Part shown: positions 40,526 through 53,598 of the stretch, one piece after another
Numbering within the stretch: the first letter of the stretch is position 1
Layout: every line of letters begins with the position of its first letter
Assembly (NCBI RefSeq): GCF_002020805.1
Contig: NZ_MPRJ01000013.1
Coordinates: 1-62,936 of the forward strand
Direction: 5' to 3'
DNA length: 62,936 bases
Source: Solemya velesiana gill symbiont
Lineage (GTDB): Bacteria; Pseudomonadota; Gammaproteobacteria; Chromatiales; Chromatiaceae
Translations under genes and position numbers: made by a program
The notes under the pieces: model-generated
The model's input: only the letters and a program-made list of their open reading frames with translations
What the model was told of the DNA's origin: nothing
Database searches by the model: none

Positions 40526-41608
40526 ATGCTGCTATATCTCGTCGAATACCTGGCCCAATTTGATCCCGGTTTCACCGTGTTCCAATACCTGACCCTGCGG
40601 GCGATCCTGGGGGTTCTGACGGCCCTGGTCATATCGTTCCTGGTGGGGCCGATCATGATCCGTCGCCTGACAAGACATCAGATCGGCCAGACCGTGAGGG
40701 ATGATGGTCCACAGTCCCATCTCTCCAAGGCAGGTACACCCACCATGGGTGGTGCGCTGCTGTTGGTTGCCATAGCCATCAGTACACTGCTCTGGTCCGA
40801 CCTCTCCAACCGTTATGTCTGGATCATCCTGATCGTCACCCTGTTGTTTGGCGTGATCGGATTTTATGACGACTACAAGAAACTGGTACTGCAGGATCCC
40901 CGGGGATTGGCGGCCAAGTACAAGTATCTCTGGCAGTCAGTGGTGGGGCTGGGTGCAGCATATGCGCTCTATGTTACGGCGGTCGCGCCTGCCGATACCC
41001 AGCTCATCATTCCTTTCTTCAAAGATCTTGTTATCGATCTTGGTCCCTGGTTCGTGTTGTTGACTTATTTCGTAATCGTGGGTTCAAGCAATGCGGTGAA
41101 TCTCACTGACGGTCTGGACGGGCTGGCCATCATGCCGACTGTGCTGGTTGCTGGCGCGCTGGGAATATTTGCCTATGTAACCGGTCATGCGCAGATCTCC
41201 AATTACCTGCTTATTCCGCATCTCTCAGGGGTGGGTGAGGTGGTTGTTTTTTGTGGCGCACTGGTGGGCGCAGGCCTCGGCTTTCTATGGTTCAACGCCT
41301 ATCCGGCCCAGGTGTTCATGGGCGATGTGGGCGCCCTGGCCCTCGGTGCGGCCCTGGGGGTGGTGGCTGTTGTAGTGCGCCAGGAACTGGTGCTGGTAAT
41401 CATGGGAGGCGTCTTTGTCATGGAGACGGTCTCGGTGATGCTGCAGGTGGCTTCGTTCAAGCTGACAGGACGACGGATTTTTCGCATGGCCCCGCTGCAC
41501 CACCATTTTGAGTTGAAAGGGTGGCCCGAGCCGCGGGTCATCGTGCGTTTTTGGATCGTCACGGTGATCCTGGTACTGATTGGATTGGCCAGTCTGAAGA
41601 TCCGCTGA
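40526..41608 (+). CDS. mraY: Phospho-MurNAc-pentapeptide transferase MraY
   Basis: 360 residues with ten membrane helices. It makes lipid I on undecaprenyl phosphate. Conserved cytoplasmic loops: [10 protein letters not shown] near 72, FYDDYKKL near 113 (catalytic Asp pair), [10 protein letters not shown] near 192, [10 protein letters not shown] near 266 and [12 protein letters not shown] near 321. Ends with the KGWPE...RFWI signature. Confidence 0.97.
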   Translation: MLLYLVEYLAQFDPGFTVFQYLTLRAILGVLTALVISFLVGPIMIRRLTRHQIGQTVRDDGPQSHLSKAGTPTMGGALLLVAIAISTLLWSDLSNRYVWIILIVTLLFGVIGFYDDYKKLVLQDPRGLAAKYKYLWQSVVGLGAAYALYVTAVAPADTQLIIPFFKDLVIDLGPWFVLLTYFVIVGSSNAVNLTDGLDGLAIMPTVLVAGALGIFAYVTGHAQISNYLLIPHLSGVGEVVVFCGALVGAGLGFLWFNAYPAQVFMGDVGALALGAALGVVAVVVRQELVLVIMGGVFVMETVSVMLQVASFKLTGRRIFRMAPLHHHFELKGWPEPRVIVRFWIVTVILVLIGLASLKIR

Positions 41609-41609
41609 T

Positions 41610-42992
41610 ATGGCACGGCTTGCTGAACAGGTGATGAAACGGATGGATAGCATGGAGACAGGTAAGACACTGGTGGTCGGTCTGGGCAAGACCGGGCTCT
41701 CCTGTGCCCGTTTCCTCGCTGCCAGGGGTGTGTCTGCCGCCATCACCGACAGCCGTGAACAGCCACCCGGCCTGGAAGAGCTTCGAAGAGAGCTGCCCGA
41801 TACGGCGCTTTTTCTCGGCGCGTTTGACGCGGCGGTATTCGAGGCCGCTGACAGACTGGTGGTTAGTCCGGGGGTTCCGGTTGATCAGCCCCTGATTCGT
41901 GATGCGATGGCGCGGGGAGTACCGGTCATCGGCGATATTGAGCTGTTCGCCCAGGAGGTGAATGCGCCGATGGCGGCCATTACCGGCTCCAACGGCAAGA
42001 GTTCCGTGACCACCCTGCTGGGAGAGATGGCGGACAAGGCCGGGCGCCAGGTAAAGGTAGGCGGAAATCTCGGTGAACCGGCACTGGATCTGTTGTCTGA
42101 CGATGCTGATCTCTACGTACTGGAGCTCTCCAGTTTTCAATTGGAGACCACCCATACACTGGCGTCCCGTGTAGCGGTGGTGTTGAACGTTTCGGCAGAC
42201 CACATGGACCGCTACGACTCCCTTGCCTCTTATGCCGATGCCAAGGCGCGCATCTATCATCATGCCGAGGTCGGTGTATTCAATCTTGACGATCCCCTGG
42301 TAATGGCAATGCAGGGTGCAGAGAAATCTGCTCTTTTTTTTACCCTCGGTGAGCCGGGCAAAGACAGCTTCGGACTGCGCATCGAGGATGAACGGCTGTG
42401 GCTCTGCTTTGAACAGGAGCGACTGGTGGCGGCAGACGAGTTGCGGGTGCCGGGTAGTCATAACCTGGCCAACGCCCTGGCGGCACTTGCCATGGGGCGG
42501 GCGCTTGAGTTGCCGATGTCTGCCATGCTCGATGCCCTGCGGGCGTTCAGGGGACTGCCCCATCGCACCCAGTTCGTGGCAGAGCATGCCGGTGTGAGTT
42601 GGTACAACGACTCCAAGGGTACCAACGTCGGTGCCTGTATCGCTGCCCTGAGGGGTTTCGCCTCCACCGCGGGTGAGGACAGGACGGTGCTGATTGCAGG
42701 TGGTGACGACAAGGGTGCGGATTTCTCCGATCTGAAACCGGTGGTGAAGGATACGGCCCGGGGCGTGGTGCTGATTGGGCAGGACGCACAGGGAATCGCC
42801 GATGCCATAGGCGATACGGTACCCGTGGCATTTGCCGAGGATATGAAGGAGGCGGTGGCGCTTGCTGCAGGGCTGGCGCAACCCGGTGACCGTGTGCTGC
42901 TTTCCCCGGTCTGTGCGAGCTTTGACATGTATCGCAGCTATGAACACCGGGGCGAGGTTTTCATGACCGAGGTGGGGAGGCTGGTTTCATGA
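41610..42992 (+). CDS. murD: UDP-MurNAc-L-alanine:D-glutamate ligase MurD
   Basis: 460 residues from the first ATG, 1 bp after mraY. ATGs at 41643 and 41652 would give METGKTLVVGLGKTG, closer to the usual MurD start, so the first 11-14 residues may not be translated. Nucleotide-binding N-domain VVGLGKTGLSCARFL, ATP loop ITGSNGKSSVTTLLG near 122, NVSADHMDRY near 193, and NDSKGTNVGA near 332. Overlaps ftsW by 4 bp. Confidence 0.96.
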   Translation: MARLAEQVMKRMDSMETGKTLVVGLGKTGLSCARFLAARGVSAAITDSREQPPGLEELRRELPDTALFLGAFDAAVFEAADRLVVSPGVPVDQPLIRDAMARGVPVIGDIELFAQEVNAPMAAITGSNGKSSVTTLLGEMADKAGRQVKVGGNLGEPALDLLSDDADLYVLELSSFQLETTHTLASRVAVVLNVSADHMDRYDSLASYADAKARIYHHAEVGVFNLDDPLVMAMQGAEKSALFFTLGEPGKDSFGLRIEDERLWLCFEQERLVAADELRVPGSHNLANALAALAMGRALELPMSAMLDALRAFRGLPHRTQFVAEHAGVSWYNDSKGTNVGACIAALRGFASTAGEDRTVLIAGGDDKGADFSDLKPVVKDTARGVVLIGQDAQGIADAIGDTVPVAFAEDMKEAVALAAGLAQPGDRVLLSPVCASFDMYRSYEHRGEVFMTEVGRLVS

Positions 42993-44161
42993 GCAGAACC
43001 CAGGCCACCATAGGCGAGGCGCCAAGCATGCTGCCGGATATCGACTACTGGCTGGTCAGTTCTGCCGTGGCGCTGTTGGGACTTGGCCTGGTGATGGTGG
43101 CATCGGCATCCCTGCACCGGATAAGCGACCTGCCTTTTTATTATGTGAACAGGCACCTGATAGCCATCGGATTGGGCATGATCGGTGTGTTGCTGGTCAG
43201 CCGGATTCCGATGGAGCAGTGGGAGCAGTGGAGTACCGCACTCTACTTCGTCGGCCTGCTCATGCTGTTACTGGTTCTGGTACCCGGGCTCGGCAGGGAA
43301 GCAAATGGTGCGACCCGCTGGATTCCCATCGGGCCGTTCAATCTTCAGAGCTCCGAGTTCATGAAACTGTTCCTGGTGTTCTACATCGCAGGTTACCTGG
43401 TTCGGCGCCAACTGGAGGTCACCCACAGTCTTTGGGGCTTCGTCAAGCCGATGCTGCTCCTGGTCGTTGCCTGTTCGCTGATCATGATCCAGCCTGATTT
43501 CGGCACCACCGCCGTGCTGCTGGCCACCGCGATGGGGATGCTGTTTCTCGGTGGCGTGGTGCTCTGGCAGTTCATGCTCCTGGTGGGCACTGCCTGCGCG
43601 GCACTGGTCGGCCTTGTGATCTTCTCTCCCTATCGAATGCAGCGGGTAACGGCGTTCCTCGATCCATGGGCTGACGTGGAGAACAGTGGTTATCAGCTGG
43701 CCCAGGCCCTGATCGCATTCGGTCGGGGTGAGTGGTTCGGTGTCGGATTGGGCAACGGAATCCAGAAACAGTTCTACCTGCCGGAGGCGCACACCGACTT
43801 TCTGATGGCTGTCATCGGTGAAGAGTTCGGCCTGGTAGGTACGCTGGCAGTGATCCTCCTGTTTGGGCTTGTGGTCTGGCGGGCATTCCGCATTGGCGTA
43901 TTGGCAGAGCGTGCAGGCAGGCGTTTCGAATCCTACGTGGCCCAGGGCTTCGGACTCTGGGTCGGTATGCAGGCCTTTATCAATATCGGGGTCAATGTTG
44001 GACTCCTTCCCACCAAGGGACTCACGCTGCCGCTGATGAGCTATGGCGGCAACAGCATTATCCTGGCTTGTATGGTGATCGGTCTACTGGTGCGGATAGA
44101 TTACGAAGTGCGTCGCGGCGACAGCGAGGTGTCGGGGGAGGTGCAATGGACGCACGCATAA
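42989..44161 (+). CDS. ftsW: Septal peptidoglycan glycosyltransferase FtsW
   Basis: 390 residues, ten membrane helices, SEDS family. LVMVASASLHRISD near 32 begins the first large loop, and the motifs NGATRWIPIGPFNLQSSEFM near 105 and GLTLPLMSYGGNSIILACM near 343 are SEDS hallmarks. It polymerises lipid II at the septum with FtsI. Its last 16 bp overlap murG. Confidence 0.96.
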   Translation: MSRTQATIGEAPSMLPDIDYWLVSSAVALLGLGLVMVASASLHRISDLPFYYVNRHLIAIGLGMIGVLLVSRIPMEQWEQWSTALYFVGLLMLLLVLVPGLGREANGATRWIPIGPFNLQSSEFMKLFLVFYIAGYLVRRQLEVTHSLWGFVKPMLLLVVACSLIMIQPDFGTTAVLLATAMGMLFLGGVVLWQFMLLVGTACAALVGLVIFSPYRMQRVTAFLDPWADVENSGYQLAQALIAFGRGEWFGVGLGNGIQKQFYLPEAHTDFLMAVIGEEFGLVGTLAVILLFGLVVWRAFRIGVLAERAGRRFESYVAQGFGLWVGMQAFINIGVNVGLLPTKGLTLPLMSYGGNSIILACMVIGLLVRIDYEVRRGDSEVSGEVQWTHA

Positions 44162-45222
44162 TGGTCATGGCGGGTGGAACCGGTGGTCATGTCTTTCCTG
44201 CACTGGCTGTGGCAGAGGAGTTAAAAGCGCGTGGTGCCGAGATTTTCTGGCTCGGCGTACCCGACAGTTTTGAGGCGCGGGTGGTACCCGAGCATGGCAT
44301 TGAGATGGAGTGGGTCAGTATCAAGGGGCTGCGAGGTAAAGGATTGCTGGGCTGGATCACATTGCCTTTCCGTCTGCTTAGAGCGATGTCACAAGCGGGA
44401 TTGGTGATGCTGCGTCGGGAGCCTGCATTGGTGCTGGGAATGGGTGGATTCGTGGCCGGTCCCGGCGGACTGATGGCGAGGCTGGGAGGCATACCTCTCG
44501 TGATACATGAACAGAACGCTATACCCGGAATGACCAACCAGTACCTGGCGCGTATTGCGACCCGGGTGCTCGAGGCGTTCCCGGGCAGTTTTCAGACAGG
44601 GCGTCGTGCCGAGGTGACCGGAAATCCGGTACGTTCCGAAATCGCAGCTATTGATGAACCCGGTATTCGGTTCGCAGAACGGGATGGCAGGCTTCGGTTA
44701 CTGGTGTTGGGTGGCTCCCTGGGAGCACAGGCCCTGAACGAAACTGTACCCCAGGCGTTGGCCCTGATTCCAGAGGATGTGAGGCCGGAAGTGCGCCACC
44801 AGGCCGGTAGCAGCAAACTCGAGGATGCCCAGGTCAGTTACCGCAATGCCGGTGTCGATGCACAGGTAACGTCATTTATATCAGACATGGCAGAGGCCTA
44901 TGCCTGGGCAGACCTGGTGATCTGTCGTGCCGGTGCCCTGACGGTTGCCGAGTTGGCGGCTGCAGGTGTGGGTGCGTTGTTGGTTCCCTATCCCTACGCC
45001 GTGGACGATCACCAGACCCAAAATGCTGCCTACCTTGCTGATAAGGGTGCGGCGCTGCTTCTACCACAGAATGAGTTGACCCCTGAGTACCTGGCCCGGC
45101 AATTGGAGCCGATGCTGGAGGGCCGCGTGCTTGTCCGTGATATGGCCGAGAAGTCACGTGCCCTGGCACTGCCCGATGCGACTCGCCGGGTTGCCGATAT
45201 TTGCGAGGAGATCGTTCGATGA
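44146..45222 (+). CDS. murG: Lipid II synthase MurG
   Basis: 358 residues when started at 44146 ([20 protein letters not shown]); the frame is open further upstream inside ftsW, but the glycine-rich loop is always within the first 20 residues in MurG, so the later start is chosen. It transfers GlcNAc from UDP-GlcNAc to lipid [17 protein letters not shown] near 125, [11 protein letters not shown] near 190, and the donor site [16 protein letters not shown] near 262. It overlaps murC by 4 bp. Confidence 0.96.
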   Translation: MDARIMVMAGGTGGHVFPALAVAEELKARGAEIFWLGVPDSFEARVVPEHGIEMEWVSIKGLRGKGLLGWITLPFRLLRAMSQAGLVMLRREPALVLGMGGFVAGPGGLMARLGGIPLVIHEQNAIPGMTNQYLARIATRVLEAFPGSFQTGRRAEVTGNPVRSEIAAIDEPGIRFAERDGRLRLLVLGGSLGAQALNETVPQALALIPEDVRPEVRHQAGSSKLEDAQVSYRNAGVDAQVTSFISDMAEAYAWADLVICRAGALTVAELAAAGVGALLVPYPYAVDDHQTQNAAYLADKGAALLLPQNELTPEYLARQLEPMLEGRVLVRDMAEKSRALALPDATRRVADICEEIVR

Positions 45223-46658
45223 ATACCGGCGGTAAGACACAGCTCAGGCTGGCTGCAGAGGCGATGGGGCGGATCAGGCAGATTCACTTTGTCGGTATCG
45301 GTGGCGCAGGCATGAACGGCATCGCCCAGGTCATGCTCAATCTTGGTTACCAGATCTCGGGCTCCGATCTCAAAGAGAGCGCGGCGACCCGGCGTCTTCA
45401 GGAGCAGGGCGCGAAGATCAAGATCGGTCACCGGGCTGAGAATATTACCGGTTGCGATGCCGTGGTGATCTCCAGCGCGGTGAGCGAATCCAATCCGGAA
45501 GTGGCAGCAGCCCGGGAGCAGCGTATCCCGGTTGTGCCCCGTGCCGAGATGCTGGCCGAGATCATGCGCTTCAACTACGGTATTGCAGTAGCCGGTACCC
45601 ATGGTAAGACCACCACCACCAGCCTGGTGGCAAGCCTGCTTGGTGAGGGAGGACTGGATCCTACCTTTGTTATTGGCGGCAAGCTCAATTCTGCAGGGAC
45701 CTATGCACGCCTGGGCAAGGGTGATTACCTGGTTGCCGAGGCGGACGAGAGCGATGCGTCGTTTCTTTACCTACAGCCCATGCTCTCGATCGTGACCAAC
45801 GTGGACGCCGATCACATGGCCACATACGGTGGTGATTTCGAGCGGCTGCGCCAGACCTTTATCGAATTTCTTCATCACCTTCCGTTCTACGGTCTCGCAG
45901 TCATCTGTATTGATGATGAGCATGCCCGTGACCTGCTGCCCGAGATTACCCGCCAGGTGATTACCTACGGTACTTCGGAAGATGCCGATTTCCGTGCAAC
46001 CGAGATCCACCAGGTGGGACTGCGTACCCGGTTCAGGGTTACTTCCGACGGTGACGATTTCGAGGTCACCCTCAACATGCCTGGCCGGCACAACGTTCTG
46101 AACGCCTTGGCCGCCATCGCCGTGGCCAGGGAGCTGGGTGTGGAAATTGATGCCATCCAGAAGGCCCTGGAAGGATTTCAGGGTATTGGGCGGCGATTCC
46201 AGGCAAGCGAGTGCAGGCTGCCCGATGGCCGGGAAGTTCTACTGGTGGACGATTACGGTCACCACCCCAGGGAGGTGGCGGCGACCCTCGCAGCGGTACG
46301 TGAAGGGTGGCCCGAGCGGCGCATAGTGCTTGCTTTCCAACCTCACCGCTATACCCGGACCCAGGAACAGTTCGACGACTTCGTGCAAGTCCTGTCGAAG
46401 CCTGATCTGCTGGTACTGGCCGAGGTCTATGCCGCCGGGGAAGCCCCCATCGCCGGTGCCGAAGGCCGGGACCTGAGCAGGGCCATTCGCACCAGGGGGC
46501 AGGTGGAGCCGGTGTTCGTTGATCCGATGTCCGAACTGCCGGAAGTGCTCTCGGGACTGGTGCGGGACGGTGACATCGTGCTCACCCTGGGAGCCGGGGA
46601 TATCGGGGCTATTGCTGCAACGCTGCCTGCAAGGCTGAGCGGAAAAGGGGGGGCGTGA
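45219..46658 (+). CDS. murC: UDP-N-acetylmuramate:L-alanine ligase MurC
   Basis: 479 residues from the ATG at 45219 (ATGA overlap with murG). Nucleotide-fold [19 protein letters not shown] near 20, ATP loop [15 protein letters not shown] near 125, [10 protein letters not shown] near 180, and [14 protein letters not shown] near 345. It ends with a 1-base overlap with the small ORF that follows. It adds the first stem-peptide residue. Confidence 0.97.
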   Translation: MNTGGKTQLRLAAEAMGRIRQIHFVGIGGAGMNGIAQVMLNLGYQISGSDLKESAATRRLQEQGAKIKIGHRAENITGCDAVVISSAVSESNPEVAAAREQRIPVVPRAEMLAEIMRFNYGIAVAGTHGKTTTTSLVASLLGEGGLDPTFVIGGKLNSAGTYARLGKGDYLVAEADESDASFLYLQPMLSIVTNVDADHMATYGGDFERLRQTFIEFLHHLPFYGLAVICIDDEHARDLLPEITRQVITYGTSEDADFRATEIHQVGLRTRFRVTSDGDDFEVTLNMPGRHNVLNALAAIAVARELGVEIDAIQKALEGFQGIGRRFQASECRLPDGREVLLVDDYGHHPREVAATLAAVREGWPERRIVLAFQPHRYTRTQEQFDDFVQVLSKPDLLVLAEVYAAGEAPIAGAEGRDLSRAIRTRGQVEPVFVDPMSELPEVLSGLVRDGDIVLTLGAGDIGAIAATLPARLSGKGGA

Positions 46659-46830
46659 TGACGGGTTCGAATATTACAAACAGGCGTCTGCACATGGGAT
46701 GCGGCGAGCCGCTCAAGGTGGCCACTTTGCCAAGAGGCAAAGGCAAGACATCCATGTTGAGAAAAAGCGAATCTCTGGCGGTCAAGGCATTGAAACGTAA
46801 AAAAGCAAGACAAAAGGGGTCCGGTCAGTG

Positions 46831-46831
<1 letters not shown>
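46658..46831 (+). CDS. Small basic protein encoded between murC and murB
   Basis: 57 residues, [20 protein letters not shown] at the start and KALKRKKARQKGSGQ at the end. About 16 Lys or Arg among 57, mainly in the C-terminal half. Its ATG overlaps the murC stop (TGATG) and its stop overlaps the murB ATG (TGATG), so it is translationally linked at both ends. No membrane segment, and Cys15 is the only Cys. I know no named family at this place in the dcw cluster. Its removal would separate murC from murB by 172 bp, unusual for this compact operon, which supports coding. Confidence 0.6.
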
Positions 46832-48640
<1,809 letters not shown>

Positions 48641-48641
<1 letters not shown>

Positions 48642-49483
48642 TGGCAAAGCGCAAGAAACAGAAGAGACCGCAGAAGGCGTTGCCACTCGCCAGTGTGAAT
48701 TGGGGAAACGTCGGGCGATGGCTGATGGCGCTGGTTCTGTCCACAACAATGGGCAGTGGTGTCACCTGGGGTGTGCTGAAGCTGCGTGATCCAAACGTGC
48801 TGCCAGTGAAGGTGGTCCGCATCGATGGCGACTTTAGGCATCTCAAGCGCATTGACCTGGAACATGCCGTCGGTAATCGGGTGACCGGCAACTTCTTCAC
48901 CATCGATGTGGATGCGGTGAGGGAAGCGGCGTTGAGACTGCCCTGGGTCGACCAGGTGAGTGTCCGTCGTGTGTGGCCGGATACATTGATGATGTGGGTT
49001 GAAGAGCAGGAGCCCCTGGCTCGTTGGGGTGAGGACAGGCTGGTCAACCTGAGGGGAGAGGTGTTTGCACCGGCAGCAGGCTCGATACCTGCAGGCCTGC
49101 CCGGTTTGAGTGGCCCGGAGGGAAGCTCTATAGATGTTGTGCGGCGTTACCGGGAGATGATGGAGACAGTTACTCCGCTGGGCCTGGAAATAGAAAGTCT
49201 GAAGATGGATCAGCGCAACTCGTGGATGTTGCAGTTTCGCCGCGGACTCGAACTGCAGCTGGGCAGCGTCGATGCAGAAAAGCGCCTGCAGCGCTTCGCA
49301 GCGGTTTACGGGTGGTTGAAGGTGAAACCGGGGAGTTCGGTGAAGCGTATCGATATGCGTTACACCAACGGCCTGGCGGTTTACCGGGACAGCGTTGAGC
49401 AGGGTAGTGATACCGAAGTAATGAAGCCGGCCTCTGGTGTAAAGACCAAGCACGGCAAGACGGCTGGTAGGGGACAGGTTTAG
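48641..49483 (+). CDS. ftsQ: Cell division protein FtsQ
   Basis: 280 residues. A basic N-terminal tail (AKRKKQKRPQK), a membrane helix (WLMALVLSTTMGSGVTWGVL) and a periplasmic POTRA domain (VVRIDGDFRHLKRIDLEHAV) followed by the beta domain (LPWVDQVSVRRVWPDTL, then VNLRGEVFAP). It links the early and late division proteins by binding FtsL/FtsB. Position before ftsA agrees. Confidence 0.94.
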
Positions 49484-50719
49484 ATGACCAAAAAGGCAGA
49501 AAAAAACCTCATCGTGGGCCTTGATATCGGTACCTCAAAGGTTGTGGCTATCGTTGGGGAGATCAAGGACGGGGACGAGATCGAGATTATCGGTATTGGG
49601 TCTCACCCTTCCCGTGGTCTGAAGAAGGGTGTGGTGGTGAACATTGAGTCCACCGTGCAGTCGATTCAGCGGGCGGTGGAAGAGGCCGAACTGATGGCGG
49701 GTTGCGAGATCCACTCCGTGCATGCAGGCATTGCCGGCAACCATATTCGGAGCCTCAACTCCCACGGCATTGTTGCCATCAAGGATCGCGAGGTTACCCA
49801 CAGTGACGTGGAGCGGGTGATCGATGCGGCGCGTGCAGTTGCGATTCCCGCGGATCAGAAGATCCTTCATATCCTGCCACAGGAGTTCATCATCGATGAG
49901 CAGGAGGGGATCAAGGAGCCTATCGGTATGTCCGGTGTGCGCCTGGAGGCAAGGGTGCACATGGTGACCGGGGCGGTGAGCGCGGCCCAGAACATCGTCA
50001 AGTGTGTCCGCCGTTGTGGGCTCGAAGTGGATGACCTGATTCTTGAACAGTTGAGTTCCAGCTGCGCCGTGTTGAGTGAGGACGAGAAGGAGCTGGGTGT
50101 CTGCCTGGTGGATATTGGTGGCGGTACAACCGATATCGCTATTTTTACGGAAGGCTCCATCAGGCATACCGCTGTAATCCCGATCGCAGGTGACCAGGTG
50201 ACCAACGATATTGCGGTGGCACTGCGTACGCCGACCCAGCATGCCGAAGAGATCAAGATCCGCTACGCCTGTGCGCTGACCCAGCTTGCGGCGGGGGATG
50301 AAACAATCGAGGTACACAGTATCGGCGACCGGCCGGCACGGCGTCTGTCGAGGCAAACCCTGGCCGAGGTGGTGGAGCCGCGCTATGAAGAGTTGCTTGG
50401 CCTGGTGCTGGCGGAGCTCAGGCGCAGCGGCTTTGAAAACCTGATCGCCGGAGGTGTGGTGCTGACCGGCGGCAGTTCCAAGATGGAAGGCCTGATCGAT
50501 CTGGCGGAAGAGGTATTCCACATGCCGGTTCGCCTGGGCGTGCCGGAGTACGTGACCGGTCTTGTCGATGTTGTGCGCAATCCTATCTATGCCACCGGCG
50601 TAGGGTTGCTGCTGTTTGGAAATCAGAACCAGTCCACGCGTCTGCAGGACATGCCCAGCGGGGGCGGGATGAAGGCAGTATGGAGTCGCATGAAGAGCTG
50701 GTTCCAGGGGAATTTTTAA
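49484..50719 (+). CDS. ftsA: Cell division protein FtsA
   Basis: 411 residues, actin-like ATPase. NLIVGLDIGTSKVVAIVGE near 8 (phosphate 1), VLVDIGGGTTDIAIF-type motif near 205 (CLVDIGGGTTDIAIFTEGSI), GGVVLTGGSSKMEGL near 322 and the C-terminal amphipathic membrane-targeting helix (VWSRMKSWFQGNF). It anchors FtsZ to the membrane. ATG follows the ftsQ stop directly. Confidence 0.97.
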   Translation: MTKKAEKNLIVGLDIGTSKVVAIVGEIKDGDEIEIIGIGSHPSRGLKKGVVVNIESTVQSIQRAVEEAELMAGCEIHSVHAGIAGNHIRSLNSHGIVAIKDREVTHSDVERVIDAARAVAIPADQKILHILPQEFIIDEQEGIKEPIGMSGVRLEARVHMVTGAVSAAQNIVKCVRRCGLEVDDLILEQLSSSCAVLSEDEKELGVCLVDIGGGTTDIAIFTEGSIRHTAVIPIAGDQVTNDIAVALRTPTQHAEEIKIRYACALTQLAAGDETIEVHSIGDRPARRLSRQTLAEVVEPRYEELLGLVLAELRRSGFENLIAGGVVLTGGSSKMEGLIDLAEEVFHMPVRLGVPEYVTGLVDVVRNPIYATGVGLLLFGNQNQSTRLQDMPSGGGMKAVWSRMKSWFQGNF

Positions 50720-50720
50720 C

Positions 50721-50745
50721 GCGGTTCAGGAGTGAACCGGTTTTT
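50721..50745 (+). terminator. Weak terminator-like hairpin between ftsA and ftsZ
   Basis: GGTTCA-GGAG-TGAACC followed by GG and five T. A second hairpin CGGACTC-CGC-GAGTCCG occupies 50759-50775, just before the ftsZ ribosome site. Together they may lower read-through or shape ftsZ mRNA. Confidence 0.5.
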
Positions 50746-50794
50746 AAACTACGGGTGACGGACTCCGCGAGTCCGGCGAAAGAGGAGAGAGGTA

Positions 50795-51985
50795 ATGTTT
50801 GAATTGATGGATGCATATAGTCAGAACGCGGTAATCAAAGTCGTGGGTGTAGGTGGTGGCGGTGGCAACGCCGTTCACCACATGCTTAACGCAAATATTG
50901 AAGGTGTGGACTTCATCTGCGCCAACACCGATGCACAGGCACTGAAGAACAGCGAGGTGAGAACCCTGCTGCAACTGGGTACCAATATCACCAAGGGCCT
51001 GGGTGCAGGTGCCAATCCCGAGATCGGTCGTGAGGCAGCCCTGGAAGACAGGGAGCGGCTCTACGAGGCCTTGCAGGGTGCGGACATGGTGTTTATCACT
51101 GCCGGCATGGGTGGTGGTACCGGTACGGGTGCGGCGCCGGTCGTTGCCGAAGTGGCGAGGGATATGGGTATTCTCACCGTGGCGGTAGTCACCAAACCCT
51201 TTCCCTTCGAGGGTGCCAAGCGTATGCAGATCGCCAACCAGGGCATCGAGGAATTGAGTCAGTATGTCGACTCCCTGATCACAATCCCCAACGAAAAACT
51301 GCTGGCGGTTCTGGGTCGGGAGATGAGCCTGCTGACCGCGTTCAAATCCGCCAACGATGTACTGTTTGGTGCTGTGCAGGGCATTGCTGAACTGATTACA
51401 CGTCCGGGCCTGATCAATGTCGACTTCGCCGACGTGCGTACCGTGATGTCCGAGATGGGTGTGGCGATGATGGGTTCGGGCTCGGCCCGTGGCGAGACCC
51501 GGGCAAGGGATGCCGCGGAACAGGCAATCAACAGCCCGCTGCTGGAGGACATCAATCTCTCCGGTGCAAAGGGTATCCTGGTCAACATCACCGCAGGCCT
51601 GGATCTCTCGATCGGCGAATTCGATGAAGTGGGCAGCACGATCAAGGAGTTTGCCTGTGATGATGCCACCGTGGTGGTGGGCACCGTGATCGATCCGGAA
51701 ATGTCGGATGAGCTGCGGGTTACCGTGGTTGCTACCGGCCTTGGCGAGTTGAACGTCAAGCGCCAGCCCGAGCAGGAGGCCGCTCCCGTACGCCTGGTCA
51801 ATTCAGACGTGGTCGAGACCGGGGCGGTTGCTGCTGCAGGTGGTGCTGCCGTGGATTATCGCGAACTGGACAGCCCGACCGCTATTCGCAATCGCCAGGC
51901 TGCTCAGAACTATGTTGACGCGGCACAGGAACAGGATATGGATTACCTGGACATCCCTGCATTCCTTCGTCGCCAGGCGGATTAA
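50795..51985 (+). CDS. ftsZ: Cell division GTPase FtsZ
   Basis: 396 residues, tubulin-like. [20 protein letters not shown] near 11, the GTP-binding T4 loop [10 protein letters not shown] near 107, and the T7 loop region [10 protein letters not shown] near 209. The C-terminal linker is short, and the conserved tail [14 protein letters not shown] binds FtsA and ZapD (also encoded here). A strong GAGGAGAGAGG ribosome site precedes the ATG. Confidence 0.98.
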   Translation: MFELMDAYSQNAVIKVVGVGGGGGNAVHHMLNANIEGVDFICANTDAQALKNSEVRTLLQLGTNITKGLGAGANPEIGREAALEDRERLYEALQGADMVFITAGMGGGTGTGAAPVVAEVARDMGILTVAVVTKPFPFEGAKRMQIANQGIEELSQYVDSLITIPNEKLLAVLGREMSLLTAFKSANDVLFGAVQGIAELITRPGLINVDFADVRTVMSEMGVAMMGSGSARGETRARDAAEQAINSPLLEDINLSGAKGILVNITAGLDLSIGEFDEVGSTIKEFACDDATVVVGTVIDPEMSDELRVTVVATGLGELNVKRQPEQEAAPVRLVNSDVVETGAVAAAGGAAVDYRELDSPTAIRNRQAAQNYVDAAQEQDMDYLDIPAFLRRQAD

Positions 51986-52214
51986 GGGGGATTCCGGGAC
52001 CGTGATAAACTTGCAATGGATCGGGGAAATAGGTACTTATTGGGGAATTCCCTAAGTTGGTGGCAGGGATTACGTACGTAGTTTGGCCAAGTTTGATGGA
52101 TTTTCAGGAATCAATCGGCTGTTTTTGCAGCTGTTTGGCTGAAAATGCCGCAGGTGTGGTAACATTCGACGAATTTATTCCTGAATCACTTACGGTCGGG
52201 GGACTAAGGACAAG

Positions 52215-53126
52215 ATGATAAGGCAGCGCACGCTTAAAAACGTGATTCGCGCCACTGGCGTGGGTTTGCACACGGGTGAGAAGGTCTACCTGACCTTGAG
52301 GCCCGCAGCACCTGACACAGGTATAGTTTTCCGCCGTGTCGATCTCGAAGAGCCGGTAGAAATAAAGGCCTGTCCGAACAACGTTGGTGATACCCGCCTC
52401 TCCACCACGTTGGTCAATGACGGTGTGCGTGTCTCTACTGTCGAACATCTGCTCTCAGCCTTTGCCGGCCTTGGCATCGATAACGCCTATGTCGACGTCA
52501 GTGCTGCAGAAGTCCCAATCATGGACGGCAGCGCAGGCCCCTTCGTTTTCCTGATCCAGTCTGCAGGTGTGGAAGAACAGAACGCACCTAAAAAATTCAT
52601 TCGCATCAAGCGTAAGGTGGTGGTCGAAGAGGATGACAAGTCGGCCGCTTTTGAACCCTTCGACGGCTTCAAGGTCGCCTTTGCCATCGATTTCGATCAC
52701 CCGGCATTTGAAGACCGTACCAAGTACGCAGCTATCGATTTCTCATCCACCTCATTTGTAAAAGAGGTCAGCCGTGCCAGAACCTTTGGTTTCCTGCGCG
52801 ATATCGAGATGTTGCGTGAGCGTCAGTTGGCCCTCGGCGGCAGCATGGACAACGCCATCGTGGTTGACGACTATCGCGTTCTCAATGAAGACGGCCTGCG
52901 TTACGAAGATGAGTTCGTGAAGCACAAGATTCTGGATGCGATCGGTGACCTCTACCTTTTGGGGCACAGTCTCATCGGTTCCTTCAGCGGCTGCAAATCG
53001 GGGCACGCCCTGAACAATAAATTGCTGAAAACACTGATGGCTGACGAGACTGCCTGGGAAGAAGTGACCTTCGATGAGGGAGATGCCGTGCCCATCTCCT
53101 ACATGAAACCTGTTCAGGCTACCTAG
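52215..53126 (+). CDS. lpxC: UDP-3-O-acyl-GlcNAc deacetylase LpxC
   Basis: 303 residues. Second, committed step of lipid A synthesis. Zinc ligands are in [12 protein letters not shown] (His near 79) and [11 protein letters not shown] (His and Asp near 238-242), and the catalytic His is in [11 protein letters not shown] near 265. A 229-bp gap separates it from ftsZ and probably has its own promoter. It ends 25 bp before the convergent DciA-like gene; the gap holds the palindrome CCTGTTAACAGG. Confidence 0.97.
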   Translation: MIRQRTLKNVIRATGVGLHTGEKVYLTLRPAAPDTGIVFRRVDLEEPVEIKACPNNVGDTRLSTTLVNDGVRVSTVEHLLSAFAGLGIDNAYVDVSAAEVPIMDGSAGPFVFLIQSAGVEEQNAPKKFIRIKRKVVVEEDDKSAAFEPFDGFKVAFAIDFDHPAFEDRTKYAAIDFSSTSFVKEVSRARTFGFLRDIEMLRERQLALGGSMDNAIVVDDYRVLNEDGLRYEDEFVKHKILDAIGDLYLLGHSLIGSFSGCKSGHALNNKLLKTLMADETAWEEVTFDEGDAVPISYMKPVQAT

Positions 53127-53151
53127 GACCTGTTAACAGGCTTTAGACGAA

Positions 53152-53598
53152 CTAACTCCTGTCAGTGCCGCCGTGCCTGCTTAGACGCTTGAGGGCTGCG
53201 CTCAGATCAGGATCGGAGATGGCTTCAGCTGTCTCTCTGACCAGATCCGCATTGTTCCGGGAGAGTTTCCGGGGAGTGTGGCGTCTGGTTTTTTTCGGGT
53301 TGTTTCCAAGCATTACACGGATTGTGATTTTCTCGACCCCGATGCCGAGTTGGCGTAGCTGGGTGTTGAGATCCTTGGAGAAGAAACGCAGCCGACTGGC
53401 CCATGCGGATGAGTCGGTGTAAATAAGAAGACGTTGCTCCTCATGCACCAGCCCGAGGCAGTGCAGGTCCAGGGGGGGAGGCAGCAGGGAGCGGACTTTG
53501 TCCAGCAATTGCTGTTGGGTGCGGTTTTTTGACAGCAGTTCCCTGATTTTTGGATCGGTTCGCAGAAACTCGCTGATAATTCGTGTTTTTTTTGCCAT
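53152..53598 (-). CDS. DciA-like DUF721 protein
   Basis: 148 residues. The DUF721/DciA module spans about 25-105 (LLDKVRSLLPPPLDLHCLGL, then LLIYTDSSAWASRLRFFSKD), followed by a basic tail (KKTRRHTPRKLSRNNADLVR). DciA proteins load or assist the replicative helicase in bacteria lacking DnaC. Location between lpxC and secA is usual in gammaproteobacteria. It faces the other genes of the region. Confidence 0.85.
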   Translation of the reverse strand: MAKKTRIISEFLRTDPKIRELLSKNRTQQQLLDKVRSLLPPPLDLHCLGLVHEEQRLLIYTDSSAWASRLRFFSKDLNTQLRQLGIGVEKITIRVMLGNNPKKTRRHTPRKLSRNNADLVRETAEAISDPDLSAALKRLSRHGGTDRS

